Source: Betaproteobacteria bacterium
GTDB lineage: Bacteria > Pseudomonadota > Gammaproteobacteria > Burkholderiales > Casimicrobiaceae
Direction of reading: 5' to 3'
Length of the DNA: 64,000 bases
NCBI GenBank assembly: GCA_016717855.1
Contig: JADKEV010000001.1
Location: 357,176-421,175, forward strand
The translations under genes were made by a program, and so were the position numbers. Below are positions 29,790-39,300 of the stretch, one piece after another; positions within the stretch are counted from its first letter, which is position 1, and every line of letters starts with the position of its first letter. Below the pieces are notes generated by a model, which did not search any database, was not told the DNA's origin, and saw only the letters and a program-made list of their open reading frames with translations.

Positions 29790-30947
29790 TCAGGCCGGCG
29801 CGGGGCGCCCCGCGCGTGCCGGAGCGAGCGCGTCGCGATCCGGCGCCAGCGACTCCGCGCGCACGCCTTCTGCTGCGATGTCCGCCGGTATCGCCTCGCC
29901 GCGCACCAGCGCTGCGGCGGCGCGCGCCATCGCCGGCGCGGTCTGGATGCCATAGCCGCCCTGCCCCGCCAGCCAGAAAAAACCCGCTGCCGCATCGTCG
30001 AAGCCCACCACCGGCGTGCGGTCAGCGACGAAGCTGCGCAGCCCGGCCCAGCGGCGCGCGACACGCTGCACATGGACGGTGGTGGCGCGTCGAAGCGATC
30101 CACCGCGATGGCGATGTCGAGCTCCTCGGGCGCGACGTCGCGGCACGGCATCGGATCCTCGTTGGCGGGCGAGAGGAGCAACTGGCCCGCGTCCGGGCTT
30201 GAAGTAGAAGTCCTCGGCGGCGCCGACGACCAGCGGCCAGCCGCGAATGTCGTGCCCGGGCGGCGCCGGCAGCATCATTGCGGTGCGGCGCAGCGGCTGC
30301 AGGCCGACGGGGCGCACGCCGGCTTGCAGCGCGACCTGGTCGGCCCAGGCGCCCGCTGCGTCGACGACCACCGGCGCCTCGAAGTCGCCCGCGGCCGAGC
30401 GCACTTGCCAGAGCGCGCCGTGCCGCTCGAGCAGCGCAGCACCCGCGCCCGTGACCAGCCGGACGCCCGCCCGCTTCGCCATCCGCAAGTAGCCCTGATG
30501 CAGCGCCGCGACGTCGATGTCGAAGCCGGATTCGTCCAGCACGGCGCCGGCCAGCCACGCTGGATCGAGGATGGGGACGCGGCGCAAGGCTTCCCCGACG
30601 TCGAGGCGCCGCGACGTCCGGCGCATGTCGGGTTCGGCCAGGATCGCGTCGAGCAGTTCGAGTTGCCCCGTGTCGGCCACGAACAGGCAGCCGCGCGGCG
30701 CGAGGAGAGCGACATCGGTGAATCCGGCGGGTGGATGGTCATAGAACGCCCGGCTCGCCCGCGTCAGCGCGCGGATGGCTGCATTGCCGTAGGTCTCGAG
30801 GAACATCGCCGCCGAGCGGCCCGTCGAATGGCGCCCCGGCTGGTCCTCGGCCTCCAGCAGCAGCACGCTGTTGCGGGACCCGAGCTCGGCCGCGAGCGAA
30901 CTGCCGGCCATGCCGGCGCCGAGGATGATTACATCGCTTCGTTCCAT
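29790..30947 (-). CDS. FAD-dependent DAO-type oxidoreductase (paired compensating frameshifts)
   Basis: Predicted 385-residue flavoprotein of the glycine/D-amino-acid oxidase family. The N-terminal dinucleotide-binding motif is VIILGAGMAGSSLAAEL with LLEAEDQPGRHSTGRSAA. The C-terminus has FFWLAGQGGYGIQTAPAMA, which contacts FAD. The middle (about 30085-30200) is out of frame: the alternative frame reads LLLSPANEDPMPCRDVAPEELDIAI, which is what the family has there. The gene therefore contains two indels of opposite sign, probably read errors. The ATG at 30945-30947 gives the family start MERSDVIILG. It lies 12 bp or so upstream of its neighbour's stop in a possible minus-strand pair with the EamA gene. 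Confidence 0.82.
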   Translation of the reverse strand: MERSDVIILGAGMAGSSLAAELGSRNSVLLLEAEDQPGRHSTGRSAAMFLETYGNAAIRALTRASRAFYDHPPAGFTDVALLAPRGCLFVADTGQLELLDAILAEPDMRRTSRRLDVGEALRRVPILDPAWLAGAVLDESGFDIDVAALHQGYLRMAKRAGVRLVTGAGAALLERHGALWQVRSAAGDFEAPVVVDAAGAWADQVALQAGVRPVGLQPLRRTAMMLPAPPGHDIRGWPLVVGAAEDFYFKPGRGPVAPLARQRGSDAVPRRRARGARHRHRGGSLRRATTVHVQRVARRWAGLRSFVADRTPVVGFDDAAAGFFWLAGQGGYGIQTAPAMARAAAALVRGEAIPADIAAEGVRAESLAPDRDALAPARAGRPAPA

Positions 30948-30971
30948 AGCTGCTCCCGCGCCACCGCGCAT

Positions 30972-31879
30972 CTATTTCTTGCCGGCGCCGAGCGCCAGAA
31001 TGCCGCCGACCACGATCGCCGCCCCGGCGATCTGCACCGGCGCCATCGCCTGCCCGAGGAGCGCCCAGCCCAGGACCAGGACCGCGATGGGCTCGATATT
31101 GAGCGCGCCCAGGTCGCTCACCACTTCCATCCGGGGCAGCACGACGAACAGTGAAGTGACTGCACCGGCGTAGCACAGGCACATCAACACCAGCCCCAAC
31201 CAGCCGGTGCCATCGACCGGCAGCGCGAATGCTCCCGCCAGCGTGCTGCCGCCGACCATGACGACCGCGATGGTACCGGTGGCGAGAAAGGTGCGCAGGC
31301 GCCCATCGACACCCTTCAGCCAGCGTGTCGTCAGGTACATGGCGGCGCTGAACGACAACGACGCTCCGCAGGCGAACAGCACACCGGCCCCGATTTCGTC
31401 CCAGCGTCCGGCGAAGCCGGCCGTGCCCCTGCCGCTCCAGCCCCCCGCGTCGAGCGCCAGCGCGAGCCCCGCCAGCACCACCGGCATCGCGATCAGCGCG
31501 AGCCGGGAGGGCCGCGTGCCGTCGAGCCACCAGGTGAGGAGCGTGATGACGATCGGATAGGTGTTGAACGCCAGCAGCGCAAGCGCGACGGGCAGCCGCG
31601 CGACGGCCGAGAAGATGCAATAGCTCTGGACGAGCAGCAGCAGGCCGATCGCCACCCCGCGGACGCGCGTGGCGCCGGGCAGCGCGAACGAGACACGGTT
31701 GGCGAGCAGCAGCACCAGGACGAAGAGCAGCGCGGCGCAGGAGCGAAGGCGACCGCCGTCGCTACGTTGGCGCCGTGGTCGAACGCGAAGCGCGCCGCGA
31801 CGTGGTTGCTCGCGAACACGATCGAGATCCCCGCCAGCATGAGAATGCCGAGCCAACGTGATAGCGGTCTGCCCTGCAA
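30972..31879 (-). CDS. EamA/DMT family transporter (one frameshift)
   Basis: About 300 residues with roughly ten membrane helices in two EamA halves, typical of drug/metabolite exporters. The N-terminal part (LSRWLGILMLAGISIVFASNHVAARFAFDHG) is in one frame. The rest (SCAALLFVLVLLLANRVSFALPG to GAAIVVGGILALGAGKK) is in another. The switch lies near 31740-31750, in the codons for AVAFRS. The first in-frame start is a TTG at 31879, with an ATG (MLAGIS) a few codons inside. Substrate is unknown. It precedes the DAO gene on the same strand. Confidence 0.78.
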
Positions 31880-31978
31880 CGCACGACTCCCGGGACGAAA
31901 GCGTGCAAGCGTACAGCAATCGGCCGCGCGGCCGCGTCGCGGTGCTGCCGCGCGGCGGATTCATGTCAAAATCCGCCG

Positions 31979-32953
31979 ATGGCACAAACAGAGGAATGGG
32001 CTTCGCCGGAGTCGCTGCAGCCGTCTGCCGGGGAGTTGCAGTTCGACCTGGCGCGCGCGCTCGACGCGATGGTGCTGCTGCGTGCGCTCATTCCGGCGGA
32101 CGCTTTCACCGCCGGCATTCTCGGCACCGAGCGCGGCGGGTATGGTGCGGTGATCCGCGCCGACGGACTGATCGTGACCATCGGGTATCTGCTCACCGAG
32201 GCCGAGACCATCTGGCTTACGACAAATCGCGGCGACGTCGTCGGCGGCTGGCCACTTGTCTATGACCAGGCCACGGGCCTGGGCCTGATCCAGCCGCTGG
32301 GCAAGCTCGGGACGCCGTGGCTCGAGCGCGGCAGCGCGGCGAACGTGGCTGTCGGCGACGCGGTCACGGTGCTCGGCCACGGAGGACGCGCCCACGCGCT
32401 CAAAACCCGCATCATCGACAAGCGCGAATTCGCCGGTTATTGGGAATACGTGCTCGACGAGGCGTTGTTCACCGCGCCCGCGCATCCGGAGTGGAGCGGA
32501 GCGGCGCTGCTCGATGCGCATGGCAGGCTGATCGGCATCGGGTCGCTGCTCGTGCAGCAGGAGTTGGATGGCGCGCAGGTGCACACGAACATGTTCGTGC
32601 CGGTCGACCTGATCGAGCCCATCCTTGCCGGACTCGGCAGCGCCGGGCGCAGCGCGCGGGCGGCGCGCCCCTGGCTGGGCATGTACACGCACGAGGCCGA
32701 CGGCAGCCTCGTCGTCGCCGGCCTCGCCCCCGGCGGCCCGGCCGCGCGCGCCGGCGTGCAGCAGGGCGACCTGGTGCTCGGCGTCGGAGGCATGCGCACG
32801 CGCGGCCTCGCCGAATTCTTCCGGCTGGTGTGGCGCCAGGGCGCGGCCGGCGTCGACGTGCCTCTGTCGCTCGCGCGCGCGGGCGACGTGCTGCGCGTGA
32901 ACGTGAAGTCGGCCGACCGCGCCGCGTTTCTCAAGAAGCCGGACCTGCACTGA
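31979..32953 (+). CDS. Degenerate HtrA-like trypsin-fold protein with PDZ domain
   Basis: Predicted 324-residue protein without a signal peptide. Residues about 40-210 follow the HtrA/S1C protease layout and residues about 225-315 form a PDZ domain (WLGMYTHEADGSLVVAGLAPGGPAARAGVQQGDLVLGVGG). The catalytic His position (normally TNAHVV) reads VTIGYLL. The Asp position (normally TDLAVLK) reads TGLGLIQ. Only a Ser remains, in EWSGAALL where GNSGGAL is expected. The protein is probably not a protease; it may bind peptides through its PDZ domain. Palindromic element copy 3 begins 42 bp after its stop. Confidence 0.75.
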   Translation: MAQTEEWASPESLQPSAGELQFDLARALDAMVLLRALIPADAFTAGILGTERGGYGAVIRADGLIVTIGYLLTEAETIWLTTNRGDVVGGWPLVYDQATGLGLIQPLGKLGTPWLERGSAANVAVGDAVTVLGHGGRAHALKTRIIDKREFAGYWEYVLDEALFTAPAHPEWSGAALLDAHGRLIGIGSLLVQQELDGAQVHTNMFVPVDLIEPILAGLGSAGRSARAARPWLGMYTHEADGSLVVAGLAPGGPAARAGVQQGDLVLGVGGMRTRGLAEFFRLVWRQGAAGVDVPLSLARAGDVLRVNVKSADRAAFLKKPDLH

Positions 32954-32994
32954 AAGAGGCGGTGATTTAAATCGGCTCCCGCTCTTGATGAGGA

Positions 32995-33111
32995 CGTAGG
33001 ATGGGTGGAGCGCAGCGATACCCATCTCGTCGAAACGTCCGGGACCGGCTTCGCGCCGAGAGCCGCTCCACCCGCCGTTGATGGGTATCGCTGCGCTCCA
33101 CCCATCCTACG
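32995..33111. repeat. Palindromic element copy 3 (32-bp arms, 53-bp interior)
   Basis: Left arm 32995-33026 and right arm 33080-33111 are exact inverted repeats, identical to the other copies. It lies between convergent genes. The TAG stop codon of the following LysR gene (complement of 33107-33109) is inside the right arm. Confidence 0.9.
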
Positions 33112-34039
33112 GCGCCGGCCGCACGCCAGCTTCGAGCAACATCTGCTCGCCGCACATGTGCTCGCCCAGGAAGTCCAGGAAGCGCCGCACCGCCGGCACC
33201 AGGCCGCGCCGAGATGGAAACACCGCGTGGACGATGCGCGCCCGCGGGCCCCAACCCGGCAGCACCTGCACCAGCCGGCCATTGGCGAGCGACTCGCTGC
33301 ACATGTAGTCGGGCAGCAGACACATGCCGATGCCCGCGCTGGCCGCCTCTTTCACTGTCAGCACGTCGTCCACCACATAGCGCGGGTGGTGCACCAGCGC
33401 GTGCTCGGCGTTTCCCGGCCCCAGCAAATGCCAGGTGTCCTTCCCGTCCACCGCGGACATCGACACGGTGTCCAGCCGCGCCAGATCATCGACACTTGCA
33501 GGCACACCTTGCCGCGCCAGCAATGCGGGACCGGCCACCAGCAGGCCATGGGTGGGACCCAGTTGCTTGACGATCAGGCTGCCGCTGTCCTCCAGTGTCG
33601 AGCGCACGCGCAAGGCCACGTCGATGCCTTCTTCGACCAGGTCCACCACCCGGTTGCTCACGCGCATGTCGATCCGCACGCCGGGGTAGCGTTCCAGAAA
33701 CATCGGCACCACGCGTCCGACGGTGCTCTGCGCCAGCGTGATCGGGCATGCCACGCGTATGGTGCCGCGCGGCTCGGTCTGGACCAACGCCACGGCCTCG
33801 TCCGCCGCCTGCGCCGCATCGCGCATATCGGCGCAGTGCCGATGAAAAAGCTCGCCCGCTTCGGTCAACGACAGCTTGCGCGTGGTCCGCTGCAGCAGTC
33901 GTACGCCGAGGCGGGACTCGAGCTCGGCGACCCGCCGGGAGAGTTTCGATTTCGGCAGCCCAAGTGATCGGCCCGCCGCGGCGAAGCTGCCCTTCTCGAC
34001 CACTTCGGCGAAGTAAAGCATGTCGTTGAGATCTTGCAT
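33107..34039 (-). CDS. LysR family transcriptional regulator (divergent to azoR)
   Basis: Predicted 310-residue LysR regulator. The N-terminal winged helix (MQDLNDMLYFAEVVEKGSFAAAGRSLGLPKSKLSRRVAELE, residues 1-60) is followed by a two-lobed effector-binding domain (GTIRVACPITLAQ onward). It ends GVRPAP, with the stop supplied by palindromic element copy 3, so the last residues may have been altered by the element. The ATG at 34037-34039 is preferred over an upstream ATG at 34063. It is divergent from azoR, the usual LysR arrangement, with a dyad in the gap. It probably activates azoR in response to quinones, azo compounds or electrophiles (inference). Confidence 0.9.
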   Translation of the reverse strand: MQDLNDMLYFAEVVEKGSFAAAGRSLGLPKSKLSRRVAELESRLGVRLLQRTTRKLSLTEAGELFHRHCADMRDAAQAADEAVALVQTEPRGTIRVACPITLAQSTVGRVVPMFLERYPGVRIDMRVSNRVVDLVEEGIDVALRVRSTLEDSGSLIVKQLGPTHGLLVAGPALLARQGVPASVDDLARLDTVSMSAVDGKDTWHLLGPGNAEHALVHHPRYVVDDVLTVKEAASAGIGMCLLPDYMCSESLANGRLVQVLPGWGPRARIVHAVFPSRRGLVPAVRRFLDFLGEHMCGEQMLLEAGVRPAP

Positions 34040-34050
34040 CGTTTCACCCC

Positions 34051-34072
34051 ATTGTCCTGCCAATGGGACAAT
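34051..34072. promoter_or_regulatory. Candidate LysR operator between lysR and azoR
   Basis: ATTGTCC (34051-34057) and GGACAAT (34066-34072) form a perfect 7-bp dyad separated by 8 bases, immediately upstream of the lysR start. The nonamer ACAATCTAT occurs at 34068-34076 and again at 34116-34124, 48 bp apart. A weak sigma70-like pair TTGATT (34099-34104) and TATTCC (34122-34127) with 17-bp spacing could drive azoR. Confidence 0.5.
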
Positions 34073-34165
34073 CTATCGCACTTTTGGCGGCTTATCAATT
34101 GATTGGTGGCTCGGCACAATCTATTCCATGGCTTCAACCCCAAGCCGCCAACCAAGGAATAGACC

Positions 34166-34816
34166 ATGAGACTGCTCCACATCGACTCCAGCATCCTGGC
34201 CGCCAACTCCGCTTCCCGCCAGTTGACGAAGAACATCGTTGCCGAGTGGCAAGCCAGCCATCCCGGCACACAGGTCGACTACCTCGACCTGGCCACCGAC
34301 GCGCCGAGCCATCTGTCGCACGAGTCGCTGGGCTTCCGCTTGCCGCCGGAGCCGAAGGAACTGACCGAGGGCCAGCGCCGCGAGAACGCGCTTTCCGAAG
34401 CGCTGGTGACGCAATTCCTGGCTGCCGACGTGATCGTGATCGGCGCCCCAATGTACAACTTCTCCGTACCCAGCCAGCTCAAGGCCTGGATCGACCGCAT
34501 CGCGCAAGCCGGCCGCACCTTCACGTACACGGAGATGGGCCCGAAGGGCCTGGCCGGCGGCAAGACCGTGATCGTGGCTTCCACCCGCGGCGGCGTGTAC
34601 TCGACGACCGATGGCGGCCGCGCGATGGAGCATCAGGAGAGCTATCTGCTGACGGTGCTCGGTTTCGTCGGCATCACGGACGTGCGCTTCGTGCGCGCCG
34701 AAGGCCTGGCGATGGGCGCGGCGCCGAAGGCCGCGGCGCTGGCTGCCGCGGAACTGGAGATCAAGGCGCTGACCGGCGTCGCGGCCAACCAGACGGTGGC
34801 CGCGCTGGCGGCCTGA
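34166..34816 (+). CDS. azoR: FMN-dependent NADH:quinone reductase / azoreductase
   Basis: Predicted 216-residue flavodoxin-like enzyme reducing quinones or azo dyes with NADH. The start [28 protein letters not shown] is the AzoR N-terminus with FMN-phosphate contacts (SSxxxxxSxS). Residues about 94-105 ([17 protein letters not shown]) bind FMN, and ASTRGGVYS is the second flavin loop. The sequence is intact and of normal length. Divergent transcription with a LysR gene suggests induction by substrate. Confidence 0.94.
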   Translation: MRLLHIDSSILAANSASRQLTKNIVAEWQASHPGTQVDYLDLATDAPSHLSHESLGFRLPPEPKELTEGQRRENALSEALVTQFLAADVIVIGAPMYNFSVPSQLKAWIDRIAQAGRTFTYTEMGPKGLAGGKTVIVASTRGGVYSTTDGGRAMEHQESYLLTVLGFVGITDVRFVRAEGLAMGAAPKAAALAAAELEIKALTGVAANQTVAALAA

Positions 34817-34949
34817 TTCCCCGGCGCTCCCGGCGACCCCGGCCAGCGCGCCGCGGTCGCTCGCGGTTGCGATCTCCCGGCCACGCGGGGAACTGAGTGC
34901 GGGATCATGCAGCGCTGTTCATGTCGATCGACGTGCGACAATCAGCCGC

Positions 34950-36218
34950 ATGAAAACATCCATCGCACAAGTTGCCCTCCTGGTGGCCATCCTCATGGCG
35001 GCAACCGCGCACGCGGCCGACGAACCCGACACGTGGGTACTGCGCGGCGCCAAGGTCTACGTGGCGCCCGAGGGTACGCCCATCGCCGACGGCATAGTCG
35101 TGATTCGAGGCGACAAGATCCTGGCGGTCGGCGACAGGCGCAGCGTCAATATCCCCGCCGGCGCGCGCGCATCCGCGTGCGACGACGGCGGCGTCGTCGC
35201 CGCGGGGTTCCAGAACAGCCACGTCCACTTCATCGGTGACGTGTGGAACGATGCCGGCAGGCAACCGGCGGGCGACTTGTCGCGCCTGCTGACGGCGATG
35301 CTGACCCGGTACGGCTATTCGACCGTGGTCGATACCGCCTCCGACCGGGACAACACGCTGGCGATGCGCGCGCGCATCGAGCGTTCCGAAGTCCGCGGCC
35401 CGCGCATCCTCACCGTCGGCCTGCCGTTGTTTCCGCCGAAGGGCATTCCGATCTACCTGGAGCATTTTCCGCGTGAGTTCCTCGAGCGCATGCCTCAGCC
35501 CGCGACCGCCGAAGGCGCCGTGAACGTCGTACGGGAGAACCTGGATGCGGGCGCCGACGGCACCAAGCTGTTCGTCGTGACGCCGCAGGCGGGCGGCCTC
35601 CGACGCATGGGCGCCGAGGTCGCGCGGGCGGCGGCCGACGAGACGCATCGCCGCGGCAAGCTGGTCATGGCGCATCCGACCGATATCGACGGTGTCCGTG
35701 CGGCGCTGGCGGCGGGCGTCGACATCCTCGCGCACACGACGCTAGGCGTGGAAGCGCCCTGGCCGGAGGAATTGCAGCGGCAGGCGATCAAGCAGGGAAT
35801 GTCCGTGATCCCGACGTTGAAGCTGCTGGGCCATGAACTGGACAAGGAAAAGGTGCCGCCCGAAGTCACGCGCCGGCTCGTTGCCGCGTCGGTCGCGCAC
35901 GTCAGGGCGTTCGTCGCGGCGGGCGGCCAGGTCCTGTTCGGCACCGATGCCGGCTACATGAGCGACTTCGACCCCACCGAAGAGTATGTGCTCATGGCGC
36001 GGGCGGGTCTGACGCCGATGCAGATACTCGCCTCGCTCACCACGGCGCCGGCGGCGCGATGGAATGAAGCGGGCCGCCGGGGCCGCGTCGCGGCCGGGCT
36101 CGATGCCGACCTGGTCGTGCTCGAGGCCGATCCCGCCGCCGACCCGGCGAACTTCGCCAAGGTTCGTTGCACGATCAGCCGGGGCAGAACGGTCTACCCG
36201 GCGCCGGGCAAGGAGTAA
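34950..36218 (+). CDS. Exported amidohydrolase family protein
   Basis: Predicted 422-residue metal-dependent hydrolase with signal peptide MKTSIAQVALLVAILMAATAHA. It follows the imidazolonepropionase/prolidase-like branch: N-terminal beta sandwich (WVLRGAKVYVAPEGTPIADG), metal motif HxH in FQNSHVHFIG, a bridging Lys in DGTKLFV, His in VMAHPTD and ILAHTTLG, and the catalytic Asp in LFGTDAGYMSDF. The C-terminus returns to the sandwich (AGLDADLVVLEADP). Secreted members hydrolyse cyclic amides, dipeptides or similar; the substrate is unknown. It is convergent with the large subtilase gene. Confidence 0.85.
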   Translation: MKTSIAQVALLVAILMAATAHAADEPDTWVLRGAKVYVAPEGTPIADGIVVIRGDKILAVGDRRSVNIPAGARASACDDGGVVAAGFQNSHVHFIGDVWNDAGRQPAGDLSRLLTAMLTRYGYSTVVDTASDRDNTLAMRARIERSEVRGPRILTVGLPLFPPKGIPIYLEHFPREFLERMPQPATAEGAVNVVRENLDAGADGTKLFVVTPQAGGLRRMGAEVARAAADETHRRGKLVMAHPTDIDGVRAALAAGVDILAHTTLGVEAPWPEELQRQAIKQGMSVIPTLKLLGHELDKEKVPPEVTRRLVAASVAHVRAFVAAGGQVLFGTDAGYMSDFDPTEEYVLMARAGLTPMQILASLTTAPAARWNEAGRRGRVAAGLDADLVVLEADPAADPANFAKVRCTISRGRTVYPAPGKE

Positions 36219-36298
36219 GCAAGGCCGTTACCGGCAGCCCGGGCAACATCAACTACAGACTGGCGTTCGACGACTCCACGGCCGCGCGGGTCAGGCCG

Positions 36299-36330
36299 CG
36301 CATCGCCGCGCCATCACGCGCGGCGATGCG
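36299..36330. terminator. Hairpin between convergent amidohydrolase and subtilase genes
   Basis: CGCATCGCCGCGC (36299-36311) and GCGCGGCGATGCG (36318-36330) form a perfect 13-bp stem with a 6-base loop (CATCAC). It lies 80 bp after one stop and 9 bp before the other. There is no T run on either strand, so it could be a terminator or an mRNA 3'-end stabiliser. Confidence 0.5.
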
Positions 36331-36338
36331 CAGGACCG

Positions 36339-39300
36339 CTAGAAGCTCCGGCGGCGAAGCCGGACGAACGCGAGTCCGGCCAGGAGCGTCAACAGCGTCA
36401 CGAACCCGATTGCCCCCAGCACCGGAACCTGGGTCGCTCTGGCCACGAACACAATCGTCGCATCGGCAGCCCCCGGTTGCCGCGGGTCATCGGTGACCGT
36501 CGATGCCTCGTTGGTGCCATTGCCGTCGGCGTCGAAGTTGATGGTTCCCTGGTTGAGAATGCTCTGGCCGCCGCCGTTGGGGTTGATCGTCGCGGTGATG
36601 GTGACGGTCACCGAACTGTTGGCGGGGATGGCGCCGTTCCAGGTCACGGTGTTCGTGCCCACCGTCGCGACCGCGGTGCCCGACGTCGCCGACACACCCA
36701 CCAGTTGCAATTGCGGCGGGAGCACGTCGACGAACTCGTTCCCCGGATTGTCGAACTGCGCGTTGGGACCGGCGTTGAACAGGACAATCGTGTACGTGAC
36801 GTTGCCACCCGCGACGAAGGTCCCGGCGACGGTCTTCGTGCCGCTCACCGTGGCCGGCGACACCACGAGGAACGCCGTCGGATTGGCGGCTCCTGCTACT
36901 CCGGGGTCGTCAGTTTGCGTCGACGACTCGTTGGTGAGGTTGCCGTCGGCGTCGTAGTTGATGGTTCCCTGGTTGGAGACAGTCAGCCCGGCCGCGACCG
37001 CGCCGACCGTCGCCGTGATGGTGATGGTCACCGAACCACTGGCCGGGATGCTGCCGTTCCAGGTCACGGTGTTCGTGCCCACCGTCGCAACCGCGGTGCC
37101 TGACGTCGCCGTCGCACTCACCAGACCAAGTTGTGGCGGGAGCACGTCGACGAACTCGTCCCCCGGATTATTGAGCTGTGCCTGCGGACCGGAGTTGCTC
37201 AGGATTACCGTGTAGGTAACGGTGCTCCCCGGTGTGCGCGTCCCGGATACGGTCTTCGTGCCGCTCACCGCGGCTGGCGACACCACGAAGAAACTCGTCG
37301 CATTGGCGGCTCCCCCGACTCCGGGGTCGTCCGTCAGCGCCGACGCCTCGTTGGTGCCGTTGCCGTCTGCGTCGTAGTTGACAGTCCCCTGGTTGGTGAG
37401 GGTGGTGCCGTTGGTGCCGGCGTTGACAGTGGCCTGGATGGTCACCGTCACCGAGCCGAGCGCGGGGACGACGCCATCCCAGGTGACCGTGTTGGTGCCG
37501 ATCGTGGCGACTGCCGTGCCGCTGGTGGCGCTGGCGCTCACCAGCGTCAGTCCGGCGGGAAGCACGTCGGTCAACTCGGGGCCGGTGTTGTTCTGCTGGT
37601 CAAAGGCCGCGCTGTTGCTCAGAACGATCGTGTAGGTGACGGCGCCCCCGACATTGAAGGATCCGGCGACGGTCTTGGTCGCCGATATCACCGCCGGCGA
37701 GAGGACGATCGTGGTGGCGCTGGCGGCGTTGTTGGCGTTGTTCGGATCGCTTGTCCCCGCCGACGCGCTGCCCTGGTTGGTCAGCGCACCTGCGGTGTTC
37801 GGCGCGGTCACGTCGATGCTCAGCGTGGCGCTGGTGCCCGTGGGCAGGCTGCCCAGGTTCCACAGTCCGGTCGCCGGATTGTAGGCGCCCTGCGAGGCCG
37901 TGAAGCTGGTCGGGTTGAGCAGCGGGAATGCCGGGAACGCCTCCTGGATGGCGATGGCGTACGCCGGATCGGACCCGTTGTTGGTCGCCGTGATGATGTA
38001 GGTCACCGTCCCGCCCACCAGCACGGTCGGGCTGCTGACGGTCATGCCCAGGACAATGTCGGCAGAGCGTGGCGCCATCACGCAGACCGTGGACTGGTTG
38101 TTCGCCGCGATCGGATCGAGCGGCGTAGCCAGCGCGATCTGCGCCAGGTTGCACACCTGGTCGGTGCTGTCCACGGTCGCAACGATGTTCAGCGTCACCG
38201 CGGCGCCGTTGGCGATCGAGCCGGGGATGGTCCACAAACCCGTTCCGGTATCGTAGGCGCCGGCGGCATCGTCCGAAACGTAGGTCAGGCCGGCTGGCAA
38301 GGAATCGCTCACCACCACGCCGGTGGCCGCGTCCGGGCCGTTGTTGGTGACCACGATGGTGAAGGTGACGTTCTGCCCGAGGCTGGGATTGGGCGGCGTC
38401 ACCGACTTGGTGAGCGCCAGGTCCGCACGCTGGGCGGTGTCGAGCAGGACGACCTCCGCACGCTCGCCGGCCTTGTTATGGTGATGCAGCAGCAGCGCGC
38501 CCACCGATCCGTTGGTGGCCATGTTCGCCGTGTTCCAGCTCACCGGCAGCGCACTGCCGTTGAGATCCTCGGCGAGGAAGTTGCCGCCGAAGTTGATGCC
38601 CTGGGCGGCCCAGTTGTAGAAGTACGGCCCGGCCGCTTCGTCGTAGCGGACGGAGGCCGATGGGCTGCAATGGTCATTGGCGCCGGTCGTCCGCGCGCAG
38701 CCCGGGTTGAAACCGGGGCAGGTGACGACCTTGTAGCGGAAGTCGGTATCGCCGGCCAACATGCCCAACTGCGCGGGAGTGGCGCCCAGCACCATCACGT
38801 TGTTCAGGTGGAGCGCGGTGTCGATGACCGTCGGCGCAACCAGATTCACCGGCGATGCCAGTCCGAGGATGGTGAAGCCCCCGGTCGTCAGATTCTGCAC
38901 CACCCGGACGAAGTTGTCGTTGGCCGAAGCGCCGGCGACGAAGATCGACGGATTGGTGTTGATGACGCTCCTGTCGTAGACGCCGTCATTGTCGGTGTCG
39001 ACGCAGACGTTATAGGCCACGTCGCTCGGCGTCGACCAGTCGCCCCAGCTCGCCACGCCGAACATGATGACGTCGTTGTTGATGTTCGACGGCGAGCCCG
39101 GCAGATACGACACGCCGGCGTACCGGATGTCAGCGTAGTCCGTGGAATTCACCGGGTCGACGCCGGAGACCACCTGCAACTCGAATGGCGAAACCAGAGA
39201 CTCGACGTCGGTGGGAAAACTGCCGAGGCAGGTCGGACCGGCAGCCAGGGTGCCCGTGCAGACGTGCGTCCCCGACAGCGGAATCGTGGTTGAACCGGTG

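Noticed and set aside
37131..39293. 720-codon plus-strand open frame opposite the subtilase gene
   Set aside because: It is a shadow of the protease coding frame with repeated Arg/Asp/Gly segments that reflect the 420-bp repeats.
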